Shown piece by piece: positions 56,001 to 64,000 of a DNA stretch of 64,000 bases. The DNA is from Lethocerus indicus. Lineage: Eukaryota > Arthropoda > Insecta > Hemiptera > Belostomatidae. Location of the stretch: NCBI GenBank assembly GCA_019843655.1, contig JACDQD010000103.1, positions 2,232,001 to 2,296,000 of the forward strand, in the 5' to 3' direction. Positions within the stretch are counted from its first letter, which is position 1; each line of letters starts with the position of its first letter. The notes under the pieces are model-generated. The model saw only the letters and a program-made list of their open reading frames with translations, did no database searches and was not told the DNA's origin. A program made the translations under genes and the position numbers.

Positions 56001-59000
56001 CCTTGAATTCCTCAAATAAAACGTTCCCAATCCCTATTCCGAATCTAATTTCAATTTTATTAACCGCAGTACACACAAATGGTAAAGGTATTCATTTTTC
56101 TTGTAAATATCGGTTCCGGTAGCAGATCCAATCCTACCGTTCAGGATAATTGGTTGCCATGAAAGTAATTTAAAAACAACAAGCTTTATGCGGAACGATC
56201 ATAAAATATATATTCCGTATTCCGGATAAATATCTGAAGCACTTCAGAGAAATGTCGGATCCAGGTCGGAGTCCTTGTTTTAATATAATATACTTTATAT
56301 TGAATCGAGATATTGGCAAATAATATAACGTTTACCGTAGATTTCGTGCTTTTCTGTCTCCTCTCGCTGGTTTGGTCTTTTGCTAGACCGGTTTCGGCTG
56401 CGGCGTTAGTCATTTTTGGCACTTTGGATGTTTTTGGGGCATCCTCACTGCACTGTCACTGTCACTTGTACTGTCGGTACAAAAGATCAAACCAGCGAGA
56501 GGAGACAGAAACACACGAAATCTACGGTATTTCAACCCCTCGCAGACCATAAAACAGGTATGTGAAACTAATACAACGTTTGTTTGAAACCGATTTTACT
56601 GAATAAATATTAATTTCATTGACAATGGCGAACTTTATGATAGAAATAGGACTCTAAATGTTCTAAACCCTACCCCAATAAGAACCTTTAACTAACTTTC
56701 AGAATTACTAGGCTATTATTTTCTGTATGGAGAGCTTCCCCAAAAGCTTCACTTGTGATCTTTTTCTGTCCTAAAGTATTTATAGTATGATTTTACTGTT
56801 TTATCCGATAGGATGGATCAGATTTAGCCCTGACTTCTCCTGTGAACAATTATCGGGTCGTGATTTCTAAATAGACGGACTTATGTGTTTCAGTTTGATA
56901 AGGCGGGACTCTAGGCCGGAGCCTAGTATAAGGTGCGCGGTATTGTCAGGTCTGACGAGGGTGCCTGGAATAGCGCACGACCACCGCTCTGTGGCCAGAC
57001 TGCGCATAGACCCAAAGGTCCTCGTCTTCGTAGAGACCACCTACTCGAGGCTGGGCAGGGACATTGCCGAGCTGCTAGTTTACAACAGAATCAAGTGAGT
57101 TTTAACCCCGTCTATTACTTTCCTGACATTTACTGGGAACCTCCGTACTGTTATTCGCGTTGCGGTATCATTTGCGACATTACGGACTGAGCGTGCCCAA
57201 CGCGAAATCAATATTTATTGTGAGAAAATTGTAATTATTCTTAAAGTATCTTCGAAACAGAAAGGAAACGTGGTGGAAGATTGAAGTGGGACGGAAAAAA
57301 ATTTTGATTAAACTAAATTAAGGTCGACTTACGTTAATCTTGTTTCACGTTGCTGAATTTTTGAGTAATACCATTTCCGATTACTTTTTTGCTTCTTCCT
57401 TTCCTTTACATTCAGGCAAAAAATATATTTCACCGTACCACCGACTCCTGTAGTCTTTTATGATTTTCTCGTTTGCTGTCGGGATACCAATCTTATCTCT
57501 TTTCTTTGGCCGCAGGTACAAAGTAGAAGTAGCAAGTAAATCGTTGCCAGTTCTCACGAACCTTGACAAGGGCAAGTACGGGGTCATCGTTTTTGAGAAC
57601 CTGCAAAAGTACCTGCAGATGGACAAGTGGAACAGGGAACTGTTGGACAAGTACTGCAGGGAGTACAGCGTCGGTATAGTCGGGTTCCTCCTGGGCACCG
57701 ACGAGAAACTCGTCGGCGCCCAACTCAGGGGCCTTCCACTGTTCATCCACACCAATCTTAGGCTAAAGGTAATCTATTGTGTACGGTTCATCGATTGTAC
57801 TTATAATAGTAATCCTGCCAGAATATGTAATATTGCCTTTCGTACAAGAATTATCTTGAAATTATTAGAAGGCTAAAGACATTGTGATTCTTTCTTTTCT
57901 CTTTCAAGTATGCGAATTTTTAATTCCGCTGCACTAATTAATCAACCTAATCCTGATATTTTATACGGATCAACAACATTTTATATATTCAAATTGGGGT
58001 ACCGACGAGATGAATTGTTGGAAATTGAGCCTTCCGTTGACTATTACAAAGGTTGCGCAAACCGAGCATTATTTGAGCTCTTGCCGAGTGTTTACTGGCC
58101 GTACAAAAAGCATGAGTAATATAAATATTTAGACTTATCAAATCAGTAAGTGGTCATTTTGAAAATGTTTTTCGCTTCCGGACTTGTGAAATATGGCTCC
58201 CCCCCCCCCCCCCCCCCTAAGCTAGCCTCTCTCGTTGTGCGTGTCTGCGTTTGCTGCTAGTCTCAGCCGTCGCCCAATTGTTTGTCAGGATGCGGCTTTG
58301 AACGCGGCCTCTCCCGTCCTGAGGTTGACCCGTGCCGGTGAGACAGTTTGGGGCCCGCTGCCCGGCGACGACTGGACCGTCTTCACCGCCAACCACTCAA
58401 CCTACGAGCCGCTCGCCTGGGCCAACAACAACAGCAACGACTGGCCCGACCCGGACGGTTCTACCTCGAAAACGCCTCTCTCCACAGTCATACAGGTAAT
58501 TTATTTTATATACGAACAAAACTCTCGCGGTGGCGACGGAATCGGGTGTTGCACCTTCCCCGAAAAAGGAAATATCCAGGCTTCTGTACAGCAAAATATG
58601 CGGAATTGTGTTGGGCTCACGAATACGCAAACCGTTTTTTAATATCCCGCCGCCGTGTAGAAAAAATTATCATTTCATTGTTTACGGTAGCTAGTTTTCC
58701 ATCATTCGTGAAATGATTATTTTCAAACCAATAATATTTCTATCGACGCAGTGAGAAATATCAGACGTTTCAAATGAGTTTGTGTCTAAATATTAATTAC
58801 CTCATATTGTATTAACACTTTTCGTGTTTTCTGTCAGGACCACGGTGAGTTTGACAATATACACCGAGTAATATTCGGTTCTGGATTGAGGTTCTGGCTG
58901 CACAGGCTTTTGTTCTTGGATGCACTCTCTTTTCTGTCCCACGGCCAACTATCAGTGTCACTGACAAGGTATATTCTTGTGGATGTGGATGATATTTTTG

Positions 59001-62000
59001 TTGGTGAGAGAGGGACCCGTCTTAAAAAAGAAGATGTTATGGTAAATATCCGTACGAATCTATTAGTAACTTCATGCCTGCCTCAAAATAATTTTGAAGA
59101 TTTACTGAAACTCAAATTTAGAGAACAAATCAATTCGAGTCCATTTTATTATATATGTGGATTGATCAAGCCATCGATCTGTATTTTAGGCACTACTTAA
59201 AACTCAACAAAGGATCCAAAGCATGGTACCAGGTTTCAAATTCAACTTGGGTTTCTCAGGAAAATATTTTCACCATGGAACCTCCGAAGAAAATTTAGGA
59301 GATGACATGTTACTAGGTAAAATGACGAGTTCATTTTAGTGCTGCATAATTCAAGTTGTTTGAGGTTCTGAGAGAGTTTGGAATCTTTCTTTTGATTTTT
59401 TGTAATTTAGTTATTTATATTGTTTCAGAAAATGTAGACAAGTTCACTTGGTTTAGCCATATGTGGAATCATCAACAGCCACATTTGTATGAAAATCAGA
59501 CTCAACTAGAATTGGACATGACACTAAACAGAAATTTTGCCATTGTAAGTTTTACTGTTGCGTTGTTTATTTAACTTATTCATTTATTTGACTGTGTATC
59601 AGCGCGTATAATGACTGGAGTTCATGTTGAAGAAAATATTTTATTAATTTAATACGAACTCTTTTCCAGGAACATGGCATTCCTGTTGACTCTGGGTATT
59701 CAGTGGCTCCACACCATTCTGGAGTCTACCCCGTGCATGAGGCCCTTTACTCAGCTTGGAAACACGTATGGAACATCAAAGTCACATCTACAGAAGAGTA
59801 CCCACATCTGAGACCAGCCAGGCTAAGGAGGGGTTTTGTACATAGAGGAATTATGGTGATTAAATTATATTAATTTCATGAGATTCGTATTAAGGATTTA
59901 TATTCATTTTGAGTTTATCTATTTTCTACTTCTACTGCTTAGCCTCCCTTGACCAAAGTCGTCTTTGAATGTTAATTTGTTAATTTTGTATGCATTACAG
60001 CTTAAATTAAATATGTGAATTTATTATGTAGGTTCTACCTAGGCAAACATGTGGCCTGTTTACTCATACAATACTAATTGAGAGATATCCAGGTGGACGG
60101 GAAAAGCTTGATGAGTCAATACAGGGAGGTGAACTCTTCCAGACTATAGTTAACAATCCAGTAAGTATCATTAAAATAGAGCTCAACATGTATACCTTTG
60201 ATTAGTAAAATGCTGATTTGTTCCTGTAAAATGTAGACTTGACCATGTACTATTTTCCTTGACACAGCAATATTTTTGTTTGACCACGTAAAATTATTGT
60301 TTCACCCTGTAAAAATTTTTTTTGGGCCTGTAATATTTTTGCCTGACCCAGTGATATTTTGATTATTATGATTTTTCTGTAAAATTATAATTTACCCACA
60401 TAAAATTTTACCATGTTCTGTTTCAGATAAATATTTTTATGAGCCACATGTCCAATTACGGGAACGATCGGTTAGCACTATATACATTTGAGTCTGTGAT
60501 AAAGTTCTTGAGATGTTGGACAAACCTGAAATTAACAAGTGCACCCCCATTATCACTGGGAGAAAAATATTTTAATATGTATCCTGAGGAAGTTGATCCA
60601 GTTTGGGGGGTTTGTATATTTCTTAAAATCATATACTTTGTTTCAATCTTATATTTTTAATTATTTTGAAAAATTATTTAAAATTGTTTCTATTTTTTCA
60701 TTTAGAATCCCTGTCATGATGCCAGGCATATAAAAATCTGGTCCCACAATAAAACCTGTGAACAGCTTCCGAGGTTTCTTGTTATTGGCCCTCAGAAAAC
60801 TGGGACTACTGCGTTATATGCCTTTCTCTCTATGCATCCAAATATATCAAGTAATATTCTGAGTCCTGAAACTTTTGAGGAGATACAATTTTTTAATGGT
60901 CGCAATTATTACCGTGGATTGTCTTGGTAAGTAAAATAAAATTAAATAGTATTTCTTTAGAATTCATAAATGGATCATTTATTTTTCAAATGAAAATAAT
61001 TAGTTAACTAGAAGGTGTATAATAATTACTTATTCTAGGTATATGGATTTCTTTCCATTGGTTAAAAATACCACGGCGCAATATTTGTTTGAAAAATCAG
61101 CCACATACTTTGATGGTGAGTTGGTTCCAAAGAGAGCACATGCACTTCTCCCTCATGCTAAACTGGTAAATATTTTTATAATTGTAAATCTTAATTTAAA
61201 GTCATATAACTTCCCTCTCACTACACATCATGGTGTATTCTTATTTCCAGGTGACAATTTTAATATCTCCTGCTAAGCGGGCTTACAGTTGGTACCAGCA
61301 TATGATCATTCATGGTGATCCAATTGCTCTAAATTTTTCATTTTATGATGTCATTTCTGCATCTGATACTGCTCCTAAAATTCTTCGCGACCTTAGAAAC
61401 CGGTTGGTTTTATAATTTACTTTCTGATAAATGTTGATTGAATGTGAATTTTATTTTTTTCTAAAATGGATTTAAATTTATAATATGGCTTATTGGAGTG
61501 GTTACTCATTTTCAGTTGTTTAAATCCGGGTAAATATGCTCAGCATCTTGAGAGGTGGCTAACTTATTATCCACCCCAACAATTGCATATAATTGATGGT
61601 GATCAGTTACGTTCAAATCCTATTGATGTAATGGACCAGTTGCAAAAGTTTCTCAAAATAACACCATCATATGATTACTCAACCCATCTGAGGTTTGTTT
61701 CTACAAGGACTGTGGACTGTTTCCTATTATAATTTATTATTTATTATTATTTCAACTTATAATGCTAGTGCAACAATATTTTTATTATAATTGTCTCATT
61801 TCCATTTGTAGGTATGACCCAAAGAAAGGCTTTTTCTGTCAAGTTCTCAATGATAGGACAAAGTGTCTGGGGAAAGGAAAAGGTCGACTCTACAAACCAA
61901 TGGAAGAGAGGGCTTACAAATTGTTACAAGTAAGATAAGTTGTATTTTACTAAATTTAGTTTGAGTTTGATTTGAACATAATTGGATTTGGATTTAGTAA

Positions 62001-62045
62001 GAACCCACTACACTCACACTGCCATATTAGGAATGACAAGTATAA

Positions 62046-62110
<65 letters not shown>

Positions 62111-62251
62111 AGGTTTTATAAACTTTTTTCTATTTTTCAGAGGTATTACTTATCTCACAATACAGCCCTTGTTAAATTACTGAAGCGATTGGGCATCAGG
62201 AACGTGCCTCAGTGGTTGAAAGATGATCTCAGCAATACATCACCCACCTGA
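41877..62251 (+). CDS. sfl: Heparan sulfate N-deacetylase/N-sulfotransferase (NDST, sulfateless), 16 coding exons
   Basis: Bifunctional Golgi enzyme that removes acetyl groups from GlcNAc in nascent heparan sulfate and N-sulfates the freed amine using PAPS. The coding exons, listed separately, sum to 2769 nt = 922 residues + TGA with every junction in phase. Seen in the translation: cytosolic tail 1-60, signal-anchor about 61-76, short stem, deacetylase region about 120-600 (DVDDIFVG at 355-362, HMWNHQQPH at 427-435, HHSGVYPVH at 470-478), sulfotransferase about 640-910 (PAPS 5'-phosphosulfate loop GPQKTGTT with Lys652; FEEIQFF with Glu680; AYSWYQH with His754; CLGKGKGR with Cys865 and Lys870). 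These align with Lys614, Glu642, His716 and Lys833 of human NDST1 (numbering recalled from the literature). Human NDST1 is 882 residues; the excess is largely the longer cytosolic tail. Start: ATG with A at -3 (cgcaccATG) and an in-frame TGA at 41862. An extra coding exon inside intron 1 is not excluded, but the direct join is in phase. Confidence 0.96.
42463..42490. repeat. 28-bp AT-rich palindrome in sfl intron 1
   Basis: ATTAATAAATGTA, TT, then its exact reverse complement. It carries a forkhead-like GTAAATA on the minus strand and lies 330 bp after exon 1. Cruciform-capable; AT-richness makes chance more plausible than the length suggests. Confidence 0.6.
42805..42924 (+). repeat. Polypurine (GA/GGG) tract in sfl intron 1
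   Basis: About 120 bp almost entirely purine on the + strand with GAGAGAGA and runs of G, about 670 bp after exon 1. GAGAG matches the insect GAGA-factor site; the tract could also form triplex DNA. Function inferred only. Confidence 0.6.
45478..45505 (+). repeat. (AC)14 microsatellite
   Basis: Fourteen uninterrupted AC units in sfl intron 1. Confidence 0.95.
48229..48285 (+). repeat. (AT)28 microsatellite
   Basis: 57 bp of uninterrupted alternating AT in sfl intron 1; self-complementary. Confidence 0.95.
49994..50062 (+). repeat. Compound (AC)n(AT)n microsatellite
   Basis: About 14 AC units followed by about 20 AT units, then broken ACATAT repeats to about 50077. Confidence 0.95.
50595..50780. 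promoter_or_regulatory. Intronic GC-rich island with paired CCAAT boxes
   Basis: CCAAT at 50668 and CCAATCA at 50698, same orientation, exactly 30 bp apart, the spacing typical of NF-Y promoters. Between and beside them are TGACGCAAT (50672-50680), an initiator-like TCAGTT (50682-50687) and an E-box CAGCTG. Candidate alternative sfl promoter or enhancer inside intron 1. The 60-codon open frame across it shows no family resemblance. Confidence 0.35.
53179..53214. promoter_or_regulatory. Hairpin with homeodomain cores in both arms
   Basis: TTGGCTAATTGG and CCAATTAGCCCAA pair over 12 bp with one bulged C and an 11-nt loop. Each arm holds the homeodomain core TAATTG. More likely a palindromic binding site than an RNA. 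Confidence 0.35.
56333..56529. repeat. 197-bp element with 49-nt inverted arms (MITE-like or hairpin RNA)
   Basis: Left arm 56333-56381 and right arm 56481-56529 are reverse complements at 46 of 49 positions, including a 24-bp uninterrupted match centred on CTCCTCTCGCTGG. As RNA one difference is a G:U pair, leaving only a 2x2 internal loop. The loop is 99 nt and holds short direct repeats (CACTGTCACTGTCAC). Both ends sit at TA (56333-56334, 56528-56529), fitting a Tc1/mariner-type TA duplication with termini starting CCGTAGATTTCG. Located 364 bp before sfl exon 2. Origin undetermined. Confidence 0.85.
56894..57094 (+). CDS. sfl: sfl coding exon 2: stem and start of deacetylase region
   Basis: Residues 86-153. 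Acceptor gtgtttcag, donor GTGAGT. The first part (87-122) is a poorly conserved stem. From about residue 123 the family block [16 protein letters not shown] appears, close to DPLVLVFVESLYSQLG of vertebrate NDST1. Ends in phase 2, with codon AA|G (Lys153) split. Confidence 0.92.
57516..57768 (+). CDS. sfl: sfl coding exon 3
   Basis: Residues 153-237, acceptor ccgcag, donor GTAATC, phase 0 end. Contains [10 protein letters not shown] (191-200), VGIVGF and [14 protein letters not shown], all hallmark NDST segments. Codons here are strongly G/C-ending (AAG, CTG, GTC, ACC), unlike exons 6-16 of the same gene. Confidence 0.95.
58199..58217 (+). repeat. C19 homopolymer in sfl intron 3
   Basis: Nineteen consecutive C, about 70 bp before the exon 4 acceptor. 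Length may be an assembly or sequencing estimate. Confidence 0.9.
58289..58495 (+). CDS. sfl: sfl coding exon 4
   Basis: Residues 238-306, acceptor tttgtcag, donor CAG|GTAATT, both ends phase 0. Contains [16 protein letters not shown] (263-278) with a potential N-glycosylation site at Asn272; vertebrate NDST1 has GEDWTVFQSNHSTYEP. The following residues (about 279-300, Asn/Ser/Pro-rich) are a variable linker. Very CpG-rich exon. Confidence 0.94.
58838..59041 (+). CDS. sfl: sfl coding exon 5: deacetylase DD motif
   Basis: Residues 307-374, acceptor ctgtcag, donor ATG|GTAAAT, phase 0 at both ends. Carries [18 protein letters not shown] (350-367). The acidic pair Asp357/Asp358 is the expected metal-binding part of the polysaccharide-deacetylase-like fold. 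This exon sits where CpG density drops. Confidence 0.95.
59190..59316 (+). CDS. sfl: sfl coding exon 6
   Basis: Residues 375-417, acceptor gtattttag, donor G|GTAAAA, phase 1 end (codon G|AA, Glu417). Contains [16 protein letters not shown] (390-405), matching FTFNLGYSGKFFHTGT of vertebrates. Stops in the flanking intron frame make this exon easy to miss. Confidence 0.92.
59429..59544 (+). CDS. sfl: sfl coding exon 7: HMW-H-H motif
   Basis: Residues 417-455, acceptor tgtttcag, donor ATT|GTAAGT. Contains [18 protein letters not shown] (424-441). The three histidines are candidate metal/catalytic ligands of the deacetylase, and NQT at 439 is a glycosylation sequon. Confidence 0.94.
59670..59855 (+). 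CDS. sfl: sfl coding exon 8: HHSGVYPVH motif
   Basis: Residues 456-517, acceptor cttttccag, donor ATG|GTGATT (weaker than consensus). Holds [11 protein letters not shown] (468-478), TSTEEYPHL and the PARLRRGF segment, almost identical to vertebrate NDSTs. Confidence 0.95.
60032..60160 (+). CDS. sfl: sfl coding exon 9
   Basis: Residues 518-560, acceptor ttatgtag, donor CCA|GTAAGT, phase 0 at both ends. Contains [14 protein letters not shown] and [12 protein letters not shown], conserved at the end of the deacetylase half. Confidence 0.94.
60239..60362 (+). repeat. Degenerate 21-bp tandem repeat in sfl intron 9
   Basis: Six units of 20-21 bp begin at 60239, 60259, 60280, 60301, 60322 and 60343. 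The unit is approximately TTGACC, two variable bases, GTAAWATTTTTGT. Looser copies extend on both sides (about 60210-60415), so it nearly fills the intron between exons 9 and 10. Divergence among units implies an old array. Confidence 0.75.
60427..60609 (+). CDS. sfl: sfl coding exon 10
   Basis: Residues 561-621, acceptor ctgtttcag. Contains [18 protein letters not shown], matching [18 protein letters not shown]. The only usable donor is GGG|GTTTGT, a weak site, but it leaves the frame open into exon 11 at the position expected from the vertebrate protein. Confidence 0.9.
60706..60926 (+). CDS. sfl: sfl coding exon 11: PAPS 5'-phosphosulfate loop
   Basis: Residues 622-695, acceptor catttag, donor TG|GTAAGT (phase 2, Trp695 split). 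Starts the sulfotransferase domain. [11 protein letters not shown] (649-659) with Lys652 is the PAPS-binding loop; FEEIQFFNG (678-686) carries Glu680, counterpart of the catalytic base Glu642 of human NDST1. Confidence 0.96.
61039..61165 (+). CDS. sfl: sfl coding exon 12
   Basis: Residues 695-737, acceptor tattctag, donor CTG|GTAAAT. Contains WYMDFFP, the sequon NTT at 705, FEKSATYFD and PHAKL, all conserved in the family. Confidence 0.94.
61251..61402 (+). CDS. sfl: sfl coding exon 13: PAPS 3'-phosphate motif
   Basis: Residues 738-788, acceptor atttccag. [12 protein letters not shown] (743-754) is the 3'-phosphate-binding and catalytic His element (His754 = human His716). Ser743 and Lys746 replace vertebrate Asn and Asp. 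Donor CG|GTTGGT is weak, but phase 2 matches exon 14, giving Arg788. Confidence 0.93.
61516..61692 (+). CDS. sfl: sfl coding exon 14
   Basis: Residues 788-847, acceptor ttttcag, donor AG|GTTTGT (weak, phase 2). Contains [12 protein letters not shown] and the DGDQLRSNP segment (vertebrate PGWYATHIERWL and DGKLLRTEP). Asp/Pro spacing is preserved. Confidence 0.93.
61812..61929 (+). CDS. sfl: sfl coding exon 15: PAPS clamp
   Basis: Residues 847-886, acceptor atttgtag, donor [20 protein letters not shown] and [10 protein letters not shown]: Cys856/Cys865 correspond to the disulfide pair of the human sulfotransferase, and Lys870 to Lys833. Gly869 stands where human NDST1 has Ser832. Confidence 0.94.
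62051..62107 (+). repeat. (TA)28 microsatellite in sfl intron 15
   Basis: 57 bp of alternating TA ending about 33 bp before the exon 16 acceptor, close enough that length changes could affect branch-point and acceptor use. Confidence 0.95.
62141..62251 (+). CDS. sfl: sfl coding exon 16: C-terminus and stop
   Basis: Residues 887-922 plus TGA, acceptor atttttcag. [18 protein letters not shown] and [11 protein letters not shown] match the vertebrate C-terminal helix and WLREDLQNT. The acceptor lies about 33 bp past a 57-bp TA microsatellite in intron 15. Confidence 0.94.
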   Translation, partial: RYYLSHNTALVKLLKRLGIRNVPQWLKDDLSNTSPT

Positions 62252-62832
62252 CATTTCCTTACAAGGTACCTACATTGGACCAACTGGGATTAGAGGACAA
62301 TTTACAAAGTCTTTTCCGAAGAACAAGTGCTAAATGTCAACCAATGCCAAAATATGTGGGCCATAAATATGTTCTGAATTGGCTTGCCTGTTACACAGTA
62401 TATTTTTTTAAAAGCATGATTTTAATTTTTTTGTAATTTTTAGACATTGACCTATGCATGTGAACTCAGACATAAAGTGTAACGAAACTGTAACTGTTCG
62501 ACGTTTTCTTTTTCAAAGAAGGATGATCGGAAAAAATTAAATACTGCCAAGATCTTTTTTGATCTGCCTACGTATTTTAATAACAAAATAGGAGGAATCT
62601 GTATAATTTTAATTGTTATAATTATTAAAAGTGAATTAGAATTTCATAGAATTTATGGCAATATACTTATAAGGAGAACTTGATGTATCTCAGTTAGCAA
62701 TATTTCGAGTAACAAATATTGGTGATTAAAAATGCAGCAACAATAACAGTAATGGTAACATCCTTACTGCATTATATACTCGTCATATCATTTTTACATG
62801 CATTCAATTTTATTTAACTTTATTAATGTTAT

Positions 62833-62843
62833 AATAAAATAAA
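62833..62843 (+). terminator. Overlapping AATAAA poly(A) signals
   Basis: Two overlapping AATAAA hexamers (62833-62838 and 62838-62843), about 580 nt after the sfl stop, followed by T-rich sequence. Candidate proximal polyadenylation site. Confidence 0.5.
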
Positions 62844-63102
62844 GAACATTTTATTTTAAGTAATTGTATAGCAATGTCTGAACATATAACAGTCCCCTAA
62901 TACATGGCCATTTTTATTATTAGTGGGTAGAAAGTGTTTCAATGATTCCTTCTAATTTCTTAATGTGATTGTGCCTTTTGCTACTGTCCTAAATGTATAA
63001 TATAAATAATCAACAATAATAATGTGACATTTGTATTGTTAATGTTCTCATAAACGTGAAAAAGACAAATGTGAAATGTGACCGACAATACTCATAATTA
63101 AA

Positions 63103-63108
63103 AATAAA
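63103..63108 (+). terminator. Distal AATAAA poly(A) signal
   Basis: Single AATAAA about 850 nt after the stop. Could serve an extended 3' UTR form. Confidence 0.4.
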
Positions 63109-64000
63109 GCCATATCAGATTTTAGAAATTAATGTTGATGCATTTGGTTCTGAACAATTGTACGAGAGAACCTTGTCATTGTATAATTTATTGTAAAATA
63201 ATGTGTATACTATGTGTGTGAAAAAGCATATAATATTTATCTCCATCCAAAATAGGATGTGTACTTTCATTTTTGTAAAAATATTATTATTAAATGCAGT
63301 CTAATGCATAATTTTGTTTTTAGCATTAGCAAGGTGAAAAAATGCAAGTGTATAACTTATAAAAAATTTGAAATATTTGTAATTGTGTATTTAAATTAAT
63401 TAGCTATTTATATGATCAAATCTATGATTTGTATGGATTGTGTTTCAGGTTAATATCAAGTGGAATTTTTACAGACCCTTTGTCTATAAAAACCTGTTTA
63501 AAATTCATGTTCTTGAAGGTACTTTAGAAACTGTTTGAATTCCATTTGTGTGGACCATAAATTTTTGTATATATTTTGCCACTGATTATAAAAAAGTCTC
63601 ATTTCCACTCACTTGTGTCATGTGGTGTGCATGGTGCACATCCAATCCATATGTTGATATGTTTAGTACACATGTACATACACAATTGAGTGTGTAAGTA
63701 TTAAGAATTTTCAAAACCAGGGTGATCCATGTAAAACCACTTTCTCTGCATTTTTTATTTTACATATGCCTTGGTTTTCAAAAATATTGATATTTACTAT
63801 TTTGTCATGACCATGTCAAATGATCAGTGTGTGGCATCACCAAACATTTTGATATACTTTAGCCGTAATCTAAGACAAATGTACTATACCTATGTAAAAA
63901 ATTGTGATTTAATTTTGTAAACAATTAGGTCTACATAATATATTGTATTTGTATTATTGTACATATTATTTTGTTTCAAATTTTTGGAACTGATGGATGT

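Larger units (their letters stand above)
42134..56893 (+). other. sfl: sfl intron 1 (14.8 kb)
   Basis: Bounded by GTAGGT and tttcag, phase 2. No internal exon was recognised; open frames inside show no family motif. Notable contents: AT-rich palindrome 42463-42490, polypurine tract 42805-42924, microsatellites at 45.5, 48.2 and 50.0 kb, GC-rich island 50.6-50.8 kb, hairpins 53.2 kb and 56.3-56.5 kb. Its size relative to the other introns (85-520 bp) and these patches fit a regulatory first intron. Confidence 0.8.
58900..64000. other. CpG-depleted block over the 3' half of sfl
   Basis: Counting by eye, 59041-64000 has about 46 CpG in nearly 5 kb (observed/expected near 0.3-0.4 at roughly 33% G+C). 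An AT-rich upstream sample (22021-22980) has about 39 in under 1 kb (near or above expectation), and 58261-58560 has about 29 in 300 bp. Both introns and exons are affected, so this is not codon choice alone. Known pattern: methylated insect gene bodies lose CpG by deamination. Confidence 0.75.
62252..64000 (+). other. sfl: sfl 3' UTR and downstream DNA
   Basis: AT-rich, CpG-poor, no gene recognised. Poly(A) hexamers occur at 62833, 62838 and 63103. Pumilio-type octamers (TGTANATA) occur at 63565, 63673 and 63958, which would count only if the message runs past the first hexamers. The low-CpG state continues to the window end, consistent with a long 3' UTR. Confidence 0.6.

Noticed and set aside
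57910..58119. 69-codon frame in sfl intron 3, possible alternative exon
   Set aside because: Flanking exons 3 and 4 join in phase 0 with conserved sequence on both sides; the frame has no splice sites that keep it and no NDST counterpart.
1..64000. Transposon coding remnants, CRISPR arrays, prokaryotic operons
   Set aside because: No reverse transcriptase, integrase or transposase motif was recognised in the translations, no regularly spaced direct repeats with unique spacers were found, and the spliced gene shows this is animal nuclear DNA.

Overview
The window reads as arthropod, most likely insect, nuclear DNA. It is AT-rich overall with scattered GC-rich patches, has dinucleotide microsatellites, and contains one intron-rich protein gene. 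That gene is the heparan sulfate N-deacetylase/N-sulfotransferase (NDST, Drosophila sulfateless/sfl) on the + strand. Sixteen coding exons (41877-62251) join in phase through GT/AG junctions into a 2769-nt reading frame (922 residues plus stop). The order and group cannot be fixed from the sequence alone.

Layout: (a) 1 to about 41,650 holds no recognisable coding gene. It is either intergenic DNA or a very long 5' intron of sfl. It contains CpG-rich promoter-like islands (best at 20.28-21.11 kb, with an RFX X-box, CRE-like, ETS, Myb and GC-box matches), a cluster of four copies of a short motif (29.87-31.18 kb), a small hairpin at 37.57 kb and several palindromes. (b) 41,650-42,133 is the first coding exon, preceded by a putative spliced 5' leader with two uORFs; it encodes the Golgi membrane anchor. 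(c) 42,134-56,893 is a 14.8-kb first intron. It carries a polypurine tract, three microsatellites (two simple, one compound), a second promoter-like island with paired CCAAT boxes (50.6-50.8 kb) and, just before exon 2, a 197-bp element with 49-nt nearly perfect inverted arms flanked by TA. (d) 56,894-62,251 holds exons 2-16, with introns of only 85-520 bp; one intron has a degenerate 21-bp tandem repeat. (e) 62,252-64,000 is 3' UTR or downstream DNA with poly(A) signals.

The most striking large-scale signal is compositional. CpG occurs at roughly its expected frequency or above through about 58.7 kb, then falls several-fold inside the gene (between exon 4 and exon 6) and stays low to the window end. 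This is the footprint expected of germline gene-body methylation starting partway into a gene. No transposase, reverse transcriptase, tRNA, rRNA or CRISPR array was recognised.
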